From Rhodospirillales bacterium (lineage in GTDB: Bacteria > Pseudomonadota > Alphaproteobacteria > Rhodospirillales_A > JACZKS01), in the NCBI GenBank assembly GCA_018648445.1, contig JABGRG010000034.1, forward strand, positions 1 to 38,348: DNA of 38,348 bases, in the 5' to 3' direction. Every line of letters begins with the position of its first letter. Within the stretch, counting starts at the first letter, position 1. Shown here one piece after another: positions 25,688 through 34,824 of the stretch. Position numbers and translations under genes: made by a program. The notes beneath the pieces are model-generated. The model was not told where the DNA came from and made no database searches. It saw only the letters and a program-made list of their open reading frames with translations.

Positions 25688-26175
25688 GCGGCGGCTGTTG
25701 TTGCTTCGCGGCGGCGGATGAGCCACCAGACGATCAGCGCACCGACCATCTTGCTGGCCGTCATGGCGACAACGCCGCCGATGGACAAAATGCCGATTGC
25801 CCCCAGGAAGACCGCGCTGTCCACCGGCGCGCCGACGGCGCTGGAATACAAGATGCGCTGTGACAGCGGGCGCCTGGTGAAGCTGTAGACGGCCCAATCG
25901 AGCAATTCGCTGATCATGAAGGCAGCAGCACTGGCCATTGCGATGGCCGGGCCCGCCATGAAATAGCTGATGGCTGCACCCGCCAGCATGGCGGCAAGGA
26001 CGCGGTGGCCAATTTCACGCTGGGCGAAGTCGCGCGCCACGAACACAAAACCCACCAGCAACGATACCGGCGGCCACATGGTTCCGTCCGGCAGTTCGAC
26101 CAGCGGAATGATGGCGAAGGCATAGTTGACGCCGACGATCATGGCAACGTAGAGGGCGGTAAATTTCAGTTTCAT
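25684..26175 (-). CDS. VUT-family (YhhQ/DUF165-like) queuosine precursor transporter
   Basis: 163 residues with about five or six hydrophobic segments (MKLKFTALYVAMIVGVNYAF; WPPVSLLVGFVFVARDFAQR; AMASAAAFMISELLDWAVY; GAPVDSAVFLGAIG). The ARDFAQREIG and SELLDWAVYS motifs are those of the VUT/YhhQ family, which imports 7-deazaguanine queuosine precursors. It is divergent from queG with a ~70-base shared promoter region and close to queA-tgt-queF, which supports a queuosine role. It is shorter than E. coli YhhQ (about 220 residues). Confidence 0.85.
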   Translation of the reverse strand: MKLKFTALYVAMIVGVNYAFAIIPLVELPDGTMWPPVSLLVGFVFVARDFAQREIGHRVLAAMLAGAAISYFMAGPAIAMASAAAFMISELLDWAVYSFTRRPLSQRILYSSAVGAPVDSAVFLGAIGILSIGGVVAMTASKMVGALIVWWLIRRREATTAAA

Positions 26176-26248
26176 GTGTCTTGCGGCTATTTCGTCTGTT
26201 TCCTGAAGCGGCGGGTGTTTACCATATAGTTTGTGCTATTGCGAGGAT

Positions 26249-27292
26249 ATGGTGAGCAACGCCAAGGAAATCATCCGCCAAAAGGCTTATGAGCTGGGTT
26301 TCGACGCGGCGGGCTTCGTTGCCGCCCGCGCGACAGACGCCGAAAAGAACGGTCTGGCCGCATTCATCGCCGATGACCGCCACGGCGATATGACGTGGAT
26401 GGCCGACACGCAAGTGCGCCGGTCCGATCCCGTAGCACTTTGGCCCGAGGCGAAATCCGTTATCGCGCTGGCTGCAAACTACGGCCCCGCGACCGATCCG
26501 TTGACGTCCACGAAAATGGCCGAGCGCGCATCCATCAGCGTCTATGCCCGCCACCGCGATTACCACGACGTGGTCAAAAAACGCACCAAGAGGCTGGCCC
26601 GCTGGATGGTGGAGGAGTGGGGCAACGAGGTTAAGGTGTTCGTCGACACTGCCCCGGTCATGGAAAAGCCGCTGGCGGCGCGGGCGGGGATCGGCTGGCA
26701 GGGCAAGCACACAAATCTGGTTTCGCGCGAGTTCGGCTCGTGGCTGTTTCTGGCCGAGATTTTCACGACCCTGGAAATTCCCCCCGATGATCCGGCCACC
26801 GATCTGTGCGGCGAGTGCAACCGGTGCATGGAAGCCTGCCCGACGGACGCCATCGTCGCGCCCTATGAGATGGATGCGCGGCGCTGCATCTCGTACCTGA
26901 CCATCGAACACAAAACGGATATCCCCGAAGAGTTGATGGCTGGGATGGGCAACCGCGTTTTCGGGTGTGACGATTGCCTGGCGGTTTGCCCGTGGAACAA
27001 ATTCGCCACGCCGACGTCTGAAAATGCGTTTGAGGAACGGGCCGAACTTTCCTTGCCGAGGCTTGCCGATCTGGCGGCGCTGGACGATGGGGCGTTTCGC
27101 GAAGTTTTCGCCGGAACGCCCATAAAGCGGACCGGGCGCGACCGAATCTTGCGCAACGTTCTGATCGCCATGGGCAACAGCGCAAAAAAAAGTTTTTTGC
27201 CGATCATCGAGAAAAAACTGGATGACGAAAGTCCGCTGGTGCGCAATGCGGCCCGCTGGGCGGCAGCCCGTTTGACCAAACAAAGGGGTTAA
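26249..27292 (+). CDS. queG: Epoxyqueuosine reductase
   Basis: 347 residues from the ATG at 26249; a TTG further up at 26231 has no ribosome site. The cobalamin-binding N-terminal half (FVDTAPVMEKPLAARAGIGW) is followed by two [4Fe-4S] motifs: C187-x2-C190-x2-C193-x3-C197P and CDDCLAVCPWN near 240. A HEAT-like C-terminus ends the protein (RNVLIAMGNS, PLVRNAARWAAARL). It performs the last step to queuosine. It is separated from queA-tgt-queF by the inverted-repeat segment and by the convergent pair before it. Confidence 0.96.
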   Translation: MVSNAKEIIRQKAYELGFDAAGFVAARATDAEKNGLAAFIADDRHGDMTWMADTQVRRSDPVALWPEAKSVIALAANYGPATDPLTSTKMAERASISVYARHRDYHDVVKKRTKRLARWMVEEWGNEVKVFVDTAPVMEKPLAARAGIGWQGKHTNLVSREFGSWLFLAEIFTTLEIPPDDPATDLCGECNRCMEACPTDAIVAPYEMDARRCISYLTIEHKTDIPEELMAGMGNRVFGCDDCLAVCPWNKFATPTSENAFEERAELSLPRLADLAALDDGAFREVFAGTPIKRTGRDRILRNVLIAMGNSAKKSFLPIIEKKLDDESPLVRNAARWAAARLTKQRG

Positions 27293-27591
27293 ACGAGCGC
27301 GATTATTATGCCGGAACCGCAACGCTCGAATGAGGGAATACCCTACGCTCACCAAGGGTTTTGGACTCATAACGGTCTTGCATCGGGGGACGGAATCACG
27401 TATACCTTCGCTCGACGAAAAACCCGTGGAAATATATTTACGTTTTATCAATACTTTGCGCAAAAAAGTTGCGGGATGTTAATAATCAATTGCAGTTACT
27501 AATCGTTTTGTTTGACTTTTACTAAGTAAACGGCTGCCAGATAAACGGGCAAGCCGTGGTTTTCATCTGAAAAACAAGAAGGAGCGATCCT
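27293..27591. promoter_or_regulatory. Promoter region upstream of nifJ
   Basis: About 300 bases without a supported gene. The second half (27415-27540) is AT-rich and has TTGACTTTTACTAAG near 27510, a possible -35, but no convincing -10 at proper distance. No complete Fnr box was found. The ribosome site of nifJ is AAGGAG, eight bases before the ATG. Confidence 0.4.
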
Positions 27592-30500
27592 ATGGCGGAA
27601 AGGCGAATGATTACGGTTGATGGCAATGAAGCAACGGCTTCAGTTGCCCACCGTACAAACGAGGTAATCGCCATTTACCCGATTACACCTTCGTCGGACA
27701 TGGGCGAGCACGCTGATGCTTGGTCGGCCGACGGCAGGAAAAACATCTGGGGAACGGTTCCCCGGGTGGTCGAGATGCAGTCCGAAGCAGGCGCCGCCGG
27801 TACCGTCCACGGTGCGTTGCAAGCGGGCGCCTTGACGACGACGTTCACGGCTTCGCAGGGGCTTTTGCTGAAGATCCCGAACATGTACAAAATCGCCGGC
27901 GAACTGACCAGCTTCTGCATGCACGTCTCGGCTCGCGCCATCGCGACCCACGCGCTTGCCATCTTTGGCGATCACTCCGACGTCATGGCCGCCCGCCAGA
28001 CCGGCTTCGCCATGCTGTCGTCGGGCTCCGGCCAGATGGCCCATGACTTCGCCCTGATCGGTCAGTCCGCGACCCTGAAGGCGCGCGTTCCGGTCCTGCA
28101 CTTCTTCGACGGTTTCCGCACCTCGCACGAAGTCACCAAGCTCGAAGAGCTGACGGATGACGACCTGCTCTCCATGCTGGACGCCGATCTGATTAAAGCG
28201 CACCGCGAGCGCGCCCTGTCGCCCGACCGTCCGGTTGTTCGCGGCACCGCGCAGAACCCTGACGCCTTCTTCCAGATGGCCGAAGCGCGCAACCCGTACT
28301 ACGAAGTCTTCCCCGACATCATGCAAGAGACCATGGATAAGTTCGCCGAACTTACCGGTCGTCAGTACAAGCTCTATGACTATGTTGGTGATCCGCAGGC
28401 GGAACGCATTGTCATTTGCATGGGTTCGGGCAGCGAAACCGTTCATGAAACGGTCAACGAACTGATCAAAAAGCACGGCGAAAAAGTCGGCCTTCTCAAG
28501 GTTCGCCTGTACCGTCCGTTCGCCATTGAGAGCTTCATCGAAGCCATCCCGGCCAGCGTCAAGTCGATTGCGGTTCTGGATCGCACCAAAGAGCTCGGCA
28601 CCGTTGGCGAGCCCATGTACATGGACGTCATGTCGGCGTTCTTCCAGGCCAAACAGGCCGGCCAGCTTTCGGGCGATATCCCGGTTATCATTGGCGGTCG
28701 CTACGGCCTGTCGTCGAAAGAGTTCAACGGACAGATGGCCAAGGCCGTGTTCGACGAGCTCAAGAAGGATGCGCCCAAGACGCGCTTCACCGTCGGCATC
28801 AACGACGACGTCACCCACCTTTCGCTGACGCCGGATGCTTCGTTCAAGGCCGAGCGTTCGTCTGTGAAACGCGCCGTCTTCTTCGGCCTGGGTTCGGATG
28901 GCACGGTTGGTGCCAACAAGAACTCGATCAAGATCATCGCCGAAAGCACCGACAACCATGCTCAGGGCTACTTCGTCTACGACTCGAAGAAAGCCGGTGC
29001 GATGACCATTTCGCACCTGCGGTTCAGCCCCGACCCGATCCAGTCTCCGTACCTGATCAGCCATGCGGAATTCGTCGGGTGTCATCAGTTCTCGTTCATC
29101 GATCGTCAGGAAATGCTGAAATATGCGGCTCCGGGCGCCGTGTTCCTGCTGAACACGCCTTACAGCAAGGACGAAATCTGGAACCACGTTCCGCGTTCGG
29201 TGCAGGAAGCGATCATTGACAAGGAACTGCAGTTCTACGTCATCAATGCCGATAAAGTGGCGTCCAGCGTTGGCATGGGCCGTCGCATCAACACCATCAT
29301 GCAGACGTGCTACTTCGCCATTTCCGGCGTTCTGCCGCGCGACGAAGCCATTTCCCAGATCAAGAAGTACGTTGAAAAGACGTATGGAATTAAGGGCAAG
29401 AAGATCGTCGAGCTGAACTACGCCGCCATTGACGCCACGCTTGAGCATCTCGAGCAGGTTGAAGTCCCGGCTACCGCGACCGCGAACTATGATCGCGCGC
29501 CGCTGGTTCCGGATACCGCACCTGACTTCGTGCGCAACGTGACGGCCCGTCTTCTCGAGTTTGACGGCGACAACATTCCGGTCAGCGCCTTCCCGGTCGA
29601 TGGCACGTGGCCGGTCGGCACCACCAAGTGGGAAAAGCGCAACATCGCGCTGGACATCCCGGTGTGGGAAGAAGATCTCTGCATCCAGTGCAACAAGTGT
29701 GCGCTGGTTTGCCCGCACGCCGCCATTCGCGTGAAGGCATACGGCGCCGACAAGCTGGAAGGTGCCCCGAAGACCTTCAAGTCCATGGACTACAAGGCCA
29801 AGGAATTCGGCCCCGACACCAAGTACTCCATCCAGGTCGCGCCTGAAGACTGCACCGGTTGCGAACTTTGTGTTCAGATCTGCCCCGGCAAGGACAAGCA
29901 GAACCCCGAACACCGTTCGCTCGCCATGGCTCCGCAGGCTCCGCTTCGCGCCAAAGAGAAAGAAAACTTCGAATTCTTCCTCGAACTGCCGAATGCGGAC
30001 CGCACCAAGCTGCGCACCAATGTCAAGATGTCGCAGTTCAACGAGCCTCTGTTCGAGTTCTCGGGCGCCTGTGCGGCTTGCGGTGAAACCCCGTACGTCA
30101 AGCTGATGACCCAGCTTTATGGGGATCGCGCGTTGATCGCCAACACCACGGGCTGCTCGTCGATCTACGGCGGCAACCTGCCGACCACGCCTTACACGAC
30201 CAACTCCGACGGTCGCGGTCCGGCATGGGCCAACTCGTTGTTCGAAGACAATGCCGAGTTCGGCCTTGGCTTCCGCGTGACGGTTGACAAACACTACGAG
30301 CAGGGCTGTGAACTTCTGGTCCGTTTGACCGACCAACTTGGTCAGGACTTCGTTCAGGAAATGGTTGGTGCTCAGCAGGTTGACGAAGCCGGCATCGCTG
30401 CCCAGCGCAGCCGTGTCGAAGTGCTTCGCACGAAACTGGCCGAAATCTCGGGACCGGAAGCAAGGTTGCTCGAGTCCATTTCCGAGTTCCTGGTCAAGCG

Positions 30501-31176
30501 TAGTGTCTGGATCGTCGGTGGTGACGGATGGGCCTATGACATCGGCTACGGTGGTCTCGACCACGTGCTGGCGTCGGGCAATAACGTCAACGTCCTGGTC
30601 ATGGACACCGAGGTGTACTCCAACACCGGTGGCCAGGCTTCCAAGGCGACGAACATGGCGGCGGCGGCGAAGTTCGCCATGGCCGGCAAGTCCCAGCCGA
30701 AGAAGGACCTCGGTCTGATCTCCATCAGTTACGGCAACATCTACGTCGCGTCCGTGGCGTTGGGCGCCAGCGATGCGCAGACCGTTCGCGCCTTCCAGGA
30801 GGCCGAAAGCTACGACGGACCGTCCATCATCATTGCCTACTCGCCCTGTGGCCAGCACGGCTTTGATCTGATTGACGGTGTCGAGCACCAGAAGAAGGCG
30901 GTCGAAGCCGGTTACTGGCAGCTTTACCGCTACGACCCGCGCAAGCTGGGCACGGGCGAGAAGCCGTTGACCCTGGATAGCAAGCCGGCTCAGATTCCGC
31001 TGAGCGACTTCCTGAAAACGGAAAACCGCTTCCGCATCATCGAGCGCAAGGACCCCGAGCGCTTCGCGACCCTGGTCGCTGATGCACAAGCCGAACAGTA
31101 TCGGCGCCGTGCGGTCTACGAAAAGTTGGCCGAGCTGCACATGCCGACCGACGAAGCAGCCGCGGCGGCCGAATAA
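27592..31176 (+). CDS. nifJ: Pyruvate:ferredoxin (flavodoxin) oxidoreductase
   Basis: 1194 residues, the full single-chain form. The N-terminal part (residues 1-400) binds the TPP pyrimidine (VAHRTNEVIAIYPITPSSDMGEHAD, then the transketolase-like domain II). The gamma domain with GLGSDGTVGANKN (about 430) follows. The ferredoxin insert has C697-x2-C700-x2-C703-x3-C707 and C754-x2-C757-x2-C760-x3-C764. The C-terminal TPP/[4Fe-4S] domain has CAACGE (C827, C830), GDGWAYDIGYGGLDHVLASG, EVYSNTGGQASKAT and a last Cys in YSPCGQHG. It oxidises pyruvate to acetyl-CoA with reduction of ferredoxin or flavodoxin, implying anoxic or microoxic metabolism or electron supply to nitrogenase. Single gene with its own hairpin at the end. 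Confidence 0.98.
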   Translation: MAERRMITVDGNEATASVAHRTNEVIAIYPITPSSDMGEHADAWSADGRKNIWGTVPRVVEMQSEAGAAGTVHGALQAGALTTTFTASQGLLLKIPNMYKIAGELTSFCMHVSARAIATHALAIFGDHSDVMAARQTGFAMLSSGSGQMAHDFALIGQSATLKARVPVLHFFDGFRTSHEVTKLEELTDDDLLSMLDADLIKAHRERALSPDRPVVRGTAQNPDAFFQMAEARNPYYEVFPDIMQETMDKFAELTGRQYKLYDYVGDPQAERIVICMGSGSETVHETVNELIKKHGEKVGLLKVRLYRPFAIESFIEAIPASVKSIAVLDRTKELGTVGEPMYMDVMSAFFQAKQAGQLSGDIPVIIGGRYGLSSKEFNGQMAKAVFDELKKDAPKTRFTVGINDDVTHLSLTPDASFKAERSSVKRAVFFGLGSDGTVGANKNSIKIIAESTDNHAQGYFVYDSKKAGAMTISHLRFSPDPIQSPYLISHAEFVGCHQFSFIDRQEMLKYAAPGAVFLLNTPYSKDEIWNHVPRSVQEAIIDKELQFYVINADKVASSVGMGRRINTIMQTCYFAISGVLPRDEAISQIKKYVEKTYGIKGKKIVELNYAAIDATLEHLEQVEVPATATANYDRAPLVPDTAPDFVRNVTARLLEFDGDNIPVSAFPVDGTWPVGTTKWEKRNIALDIPVWEEDLCIQCNKCALVCPHAAIRVKAYGADKLEGAPKTFKSMDYKAKEFGPDTKYSIQVAPEDCTGCELCVQICPGKDKQNPEHRSLAMAPQAPLRAKEKENFEFFLELPNADRTKLRTNVKMSQFNEPLFEFSGACAACGETPYVKLMTQLYGDRALIANTTGCSSIYGGNLPTTPYTTNSDGRGPAWANSLFEDNAEFGLGFRVTVDKHYEQGCELLVRLTDQLGQDFVQEMVGAQQVDEAGIAAQRSRVEVLRTKLAEISGPEARLLESISEFLVKRSVWIVGGDGWAYDIGYGGLDHVLASGNNVNVLVMDTEVYSNTGGQASKATNMAAAAKFAMAGKSQPKKDLGLISISYGNIYVASVALGASDAQTVRAFQEAESYDGPSIIIAYSPCGQHGFDLIDGVEHQKKAVEAGYWQLYRYDPRKLGTGEKPLTLDSKPAQIPLSDFLKTENRFRIIERKDPERFATLVADAQAEQYRRRAVYEKLAELHMPTDEAAAAAE

Positions 31177-31204
31177 GCCACAGCCGCGACAGCTAAAAAC
31201 ACAG

Positions 31205-31231
31205 ACGCCCGGCGGTTTTTCCGCCGGGCGT
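31205..31231 (+). terminator. Hairpin after nifJ
   Basis: A perfect 11-bp stem ACGCCCGGCGG / CCGCCGGGCGT with a T5 loop, 28 bases after the nifJ stop. Only a weak T-run follows (TTCTGCGTTT), so termination may be partial. Confidence 0.7.
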
Positions 31232-31269
31232 TCTGCGTTTCGGGACGCTGAAAAAATAAACCAGTAAAA

Positions 31270-31323
31270 ATTGTATAAAAACATCATATACAATGTTGTC
31301 AAATGCCGCCAATGCGCTAATAC
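31270..31323 (+). promoter_or_regulatory. Perfect dyad and promoter upstream of korA
   Basis: ATTGTATA at 31270-31277 and TATACAAT at 31287-31294 form a perfect 8-bp dyad with a nine-base centre. Just downstream lie TTGTCA (31296-31301) and TAATAC (31318-31323), a -35/-10 pair with a 16-base spacer. A start near 31330 would give a ~40-base leader to korA. The dyad looks like an operator for a dimeric regulator placed directly upstream of the -35. Confidence 0.5.
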
Positions 31324-31370
31324 GTCATTCTCTGTTTTAGTAAAGCAACCAGGAAAATTGAGCCGGAACA

Positions 31371-33179
31371 ATGGCACACACGGGCGGGGTTCTCGGATCC
31401 CCCGGGTCTTCTGAAAAGACCGACAAATCCGACCAAATTAATCAAAACATCTCATCAATACCGACCGGCCCCGAGGGGTCCGTGTCCATCGCACTTACGG
31501 GAAGCGGTGGCTCGGGCGTCATGACTGCGGGACAGATGTTACTGGATGCTTCGGCCGGGGCGGGATACCAGGGCATGATGACGCGCTCGCTCGGCCCGCA
31601 GATCAGGGGCGGCGAGGCAGCGGCCTTTTTGCGCCTGTCTGCGCACGAGGTGACGTGCCCCGGCGATGGAATCGATATCCTGATTTCCTTCGACTGGGCG
31701 AGCACCGAACGGTTCTCGGCGGAAATCGATCTTGGCCCGGATAGTTTGGTCCTGTTCGACCCGGCCGCAGGGGACGCCCCGGAAATGATCCTCAATACGG
31801 GCGCTCAGTTGATTGACCTTCCGTTCAAGGAAATGATTGCCGAGATTGAGGGCGGCCGGCCCAATATGCTGGCTCTCGGCGTTGTTGCGGGCCTGATCGG
31901 CCTGCCGGAGGATGCCGTTCTTGCCATCGTCGAAAAGGCCCTGAAGCGTAAAGGTCCCAAGGCGCTGGAGGCAAGTTCCGCCGGAATTCGCGCTGGATTC
32001 GGGGCCTCGGCGGCCATGCCCGCCACATACCGCCTGGGCGTCGGCGAAAAGGCCGGGAGCCGTTGGAATATTAGCGGAAATGAAGCCGTTGGTCTGGGCG
32101 CGTTGCGTGGCGGGATCAGGTTTGTCGCCGCGTATCCGATCACGCCGGCCACCGAAATTCTGGAATGGCTCGCGCCCAACCTTGAACATCTGGGCGGCGA
32201 ACTGGTTCAGGCCGAGGATGAGCTGGCCTCGATCAATATGGCCATTGGCGGGTCGTTTGGCGGCATTCCCACCCTGACCGCCACCTCGGGGCCGGGACTG
32301 GCGTTGATGCTCGAATCCATCGGCCTGTCGGTGGCGTCCGAAACGCCGGTGGTGGTCGTCAACGTTCAACGTGGCGGCCCGTCCACGGGCATTCCCACGA
32401 AGTCCGAACAAAGCGATCTCAACATCGCCCTTTTCGGCCTTCACGGCGACGCACCGCATATCGTGACCGCGGCCAATTCGGTTTCCGATTGCGCGTTTAC
32501 CGCCCAGTGGAGCGTCTATCTGGCGGAAGCCACGCAAAGCCCGGCCATCGTGCTGACGGATCAGCTTATGGGTCAGACGCGGGCCGTGGTGGATGAACCG
32601 GCCGATTCCGGGCACGTGGCGGCGCGCGAAACCGCCCCGGCAGGCCTTAAGGATTACCGGCGCTACGCGGTGACGGAAAGCGGCATTTCGCCAATGGCGA
32701 TACCGGGGACCGCCGGGGGCGAGTACGTGGCCGACGGGCTGGAGCATTCGCCTATTGGCCGTCCGTCCAGTCAGGCCGAGGATCATCTGGCTCAGCTTGA
32801 GAAACGTCAACGCAAGCTGAACCAGTTCGATTACGAAAATCACTGGGCCGACATCGAAGGCGATGGCGATACAGCCGTTATCACCTGGGGCTCATGCACC
32901 GGTCCGGTGCGCGAGGCCTGTGCCCGCGCCCGAGCGGCCGGAATCGGCGTTCGCATGATTTCCCTTCGCCTGCTGGCCCCCATGCAAACCGGGAAATTCA
33001 ACAAGGCCATGAAAGGCGTCAAACGGGCGTTGGTGGTGGAGCAAAGCCATTCGCAACAGTTCTACCGGTACATTCGCGCCTATTTCGACCTGCCGTCAAA
33101 GGTGCAGGTGTGCGCCAAGCCCGGCCCGTTGCCGGTGCGCCCGGCCGAAATCTTCGAACAACTCAAAAAGTGGAGTTAG
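31371..33179 (+). CDS. korA: 2-oxoacid:ferredoxin oxidoreductase, fused gamma-alpha subunit
   Basis: 602 residues. The gamma domain (about 40-205: IALTGSGGSGVMTAGQMLLDAS, RSLGPQIRGGEAAAFLRLS) is fused in front of the alpha domain (about 225-600: GNEAVGLGALRGGIRF then VAAYPITPATEILEWLA; ATSGPGLALMLESIGL; RGGPSTGIPTKSEQSDL). This is the KorA arrangement of alphaproteobacteria and Mycobacterium, usually acting on 2-oxoglutarate. An unusual N-terminal extension of ~35 polar residues precedes the gamma domain. It is followed four bases later by the beta subunit. Confidence 0.94.
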   Translation: MAHTGGVLGSPGSSEKTDKSDQINQNISSIPTGPEGSVSIALTGSGGSGVMTAGQMLLDASAGAGYQGMMTRSLGPQIRGGEAAAFLRLSAHEVTCPGDGIDILISFDWASTERFSAEIDLGPDSLVLFDPAAGDAPEMILNTGAQLIDLPFKEMIAEIEGGRPNMLALGVVAGLIGLPEDAVLAIVEKALKRKGPKALEASSAGIRAGFGASAAMPATYRLGVGEKAGSRWNISGNEAVGLGALRGGIRFVAAYPITPATEILEWLAPNLEHLGGELVQAEDELASINMAIGGSFGGIPTLTATSGPGLALMLESIGLSVASETPVVVVNVQRGGPSTGIPTKSEQSDLNIALFGLHGDAPHIVTAANSVSDCAFTAQWSVYLAEATQSPAIVLTDQLMGQTRAVVDEPADSGHVAARETAPAGLKDYRRYAVTESGISPMAIPGTAGGEYVADGLEHSPIGRPSSQAEDHLAQLEKRQRKLNQFDYENHWADIEGDGDTAVITWGSCTGPVREACARARAAGIGVRMISLRLLAPMQTGKFNKAMKGVKRALVVEQSHSQQFYRYIRAYFDLPSKVQVCAKPGPLPVRPAEIFEQLKKWS

Positions 33180-33183
33180 GGCC

Positions 33184-34044
33184 ATGCAGGCTCAGGATAT
33201 TGCAAAACCCCCCGTCGCCCAGGCCCCCGTCGCCTTGTCGCCCAAGGATTACAAGTCCGATTACAAGCCGATCTGGTGTCCCGGATGCGGCGACTATTCG
33301 GTACTGAGTTCCATCACCCGGGCGCTTTCGGAACTGGGCATAAGGCGCGAAAATGCGGCGGTGATTTCGGGGATCGGCTGCTCGTCGCGCATTCCCGCCT
33401 ATACCAGCCTGTACGGGTTTCACGGGGTTCACGGCCGGGCGCTGGCGCTGGCCACCGGGCTTAAACTCGCACGGCCCGAATTGACCGTTTTGGTGACCGG
33501 AGGCGATGGCGACGGTTTTTCCATCGGCGGCAATCACTTCCTGCACGCCTGTCGGCGAAATGCCGATCTGACTTACGTGGTCATGGACAATCAGGTTTAC
33601 GGCATGACCAAGGGTCAGGCCTCGCCGACCACGGCGTCGCAGTGGGAAGGCAGCAAACTGACGCCCCACGGCACCGGGGTCAGCCCGTTCCAGCCCATGG
33701 CGGTGGCCCTGGCCGCAGGCGCCAATTTCCTGGCGCGCGGAATTTCCAGCGATCCGAAGGGCGTTGCCCAGTTGATCGTCGATGCGATCCGCCATCCTGG
33801 GTTCTCGTTCGTGCAGGTGTTAAGCCAATGCGTCACCTATCGGCCCGAACAGCAGGAATGGCGCACCATCGCGCGGCCCTCGCAAAAAGAACCGACGTCC
33901 AATATCGCGCGGGCGGGACGCCGCATTCTGGATGATGACGGCTTCACCACCGGCGTCTTCTACGTGGGAAACCGGCCGGCCTATGTGCCGCCCGGCGAAA
34001 CGGACAAGACAATGGCAGGCATCGAACGGCGTTTCGCAGTTTAG
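33184..34044 (+). CDS. korB: 2-oxoacid:ferredoxin oxidoreductase, beta subunit
   Basis: 286 residues. The TPP-binding beta subunit is recognised by WCPGCGDYSVLSSI near 37-50, GIGCSSRIPAY, FHGVHGRALALATGLKLA, TGGDGDGFSIGGNH and VMDNQVYGMTKGQASPT. Only the first CxxC is present and no ferredoxin cluster, as in other KorB proteins. With KorA it decarboxylates a 2-oxoacid (2-oxoglutarate is most likely) to the CoA ester, passing electrons to ferredoxin; in reverse it can fix CO2 in a reductive TCA route. The spacing shows one operon with korA. Confidence 0.95.
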   Translation: MQAQDIAKPPVAQAPVALSPKDYKSDYKPIWCPGCGDYSVLSSITRALSELGIRRENAAVISGIGCSSRIPAYTSLYGFHGVHGRALALATGLKLARPELTVLVTGGDGDGFSIGGNHFLHACRRNADLTYVVMDNQVYGMTKGQASPTTASQWEGSKLTPHGTGVSPFQPMAVALAAGANFLARGISSDPKGVAQLIVDAIRHPGFSFVQVLSQCVTYRPEQQEWRTIARPSQKEPTSNIARAGRRILDDDGFTTGVFYVGNRPAYVPPGETDKTMAGIERRFAV

Positions 34045-34114
34045 CGTTTCGTAAGGCGCAGGTTTGCTGATAGAAGAACCGGCGTGGAAATGCCGCAACC
34101 ATCAAGGATTCGAA

Positions 34115-34804
34115 ATGCCGGGCCTGTCCGAACGTGATCTGGATATCGTGCGGCGTGCGCCGTTGTTTTCGGGTGTTTCCGAGACGGTTCTTGCCGAATT
34201 GCTGAAGGACGCGCGGGTCGGCGAATATCGCCGTGGCCAGCTTCTTTTTTTGCGCGGCGACCCGGCCGAGCACTTCTTCCTTCTGCTTGACGGCTGGGTG
34301 AAAATTTTTCTGGATACCCCAGCGGGCGAGCAAACGGTGCTGGAGGTCATGAAATCGGGCGAAACCATCGCCGAAGCCGCAATCTTCCTGGGCATGGCCT
34401 TTCCGGCCAGCGCCGAACTGGCCGACGACGCGAGATTGCTGGAAATTCCAGCCAAGCCGTTTCTGGACAAGCTGCGCGAGGATGGCGATCTGGCGCTGAC
34501 CATGCTGGGCGCGCTTTCCAAGCGCCTTCATTTTTTAATTCAGCATATCGAGAAGGTTCAAACCTTTTCGACCCCGCAACGTCTGGGCGAATTCCTGCTT
34601 GGATTGGCCGACGCCAAGGAAGGCGAGACGGTGTTGCGGCTTCCCTACGACAAGTCGCTGGTCGCCGCGCGCCTTGGCATGAAGCCGGAAAGCCTTTCGC
34701 GCGCCCTGGCCAAGTTGCGTGACATCGGCGTCGAAACCAAGGGCGGGGAAATCCGCATTGCAGACATCGAACGTCTTCGCAATTTCTGTGACGGCGAGGA
34801 ATAG
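34115..34804 (+). CDS. Crp/Fnr-family regulator, Dnr/NnrR-like
   Basis: 229 residues from the ATG at 34115 (AAGGA eight bases before); a longer frame starts at 34064. The cyclic-nucleotide-like beta barrel occupies about 12-115, a dimer helix about 122-150, and a winged helix 155-225. The recognition helix PESLSRALAKL keeps E192, S195 and R196, the Fnr/Dnr residues that read TTGAT half-sites. The single Cys is near the end, so no oxygen-sensing Fe-S cluster is possible; a haem- or NO-sensing Dnr type is likely. It is convergent with nnrS, a usual target of NnrR/Dnr. Confidence 0.85.
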   Translation: MPGLSERDLDIVRRAPLFSGVSETVLAELLKDARVGEYRRGQLLFLRGDPAEHFFLLLDGWVKIFLDTPAGEQTVLEVMKSGETIAEAAIFLGMAFPASAELADDARLLEIPAKPFLDKLREDGDLALTMLGALSKRLHFLIQHIEKVQTFSTPQRLGEFLLGLADAKEGETVLRLPYDKSLVAARLGMKPESLSRALAKLRDIGVETKGGEIRIADIERLRNFCDGEE

Positions 34805-34824
34805 CCACGCCGGTCGAAAGTGCG

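Noticed and set aside
27308..27502. A 64-codon frame in the nifJ upstream region
   Set aside because: No ribosome site, no family resemblance, and AT-rich sequence more typical of promoter DNA.
27640..31377. A 1245-codon minus-strand open frame antisense to nifJ
   Set aside because: It mirrors the codon structure of nifJ, has no recognisable domain and no ribosome site; it is a shadow frame.
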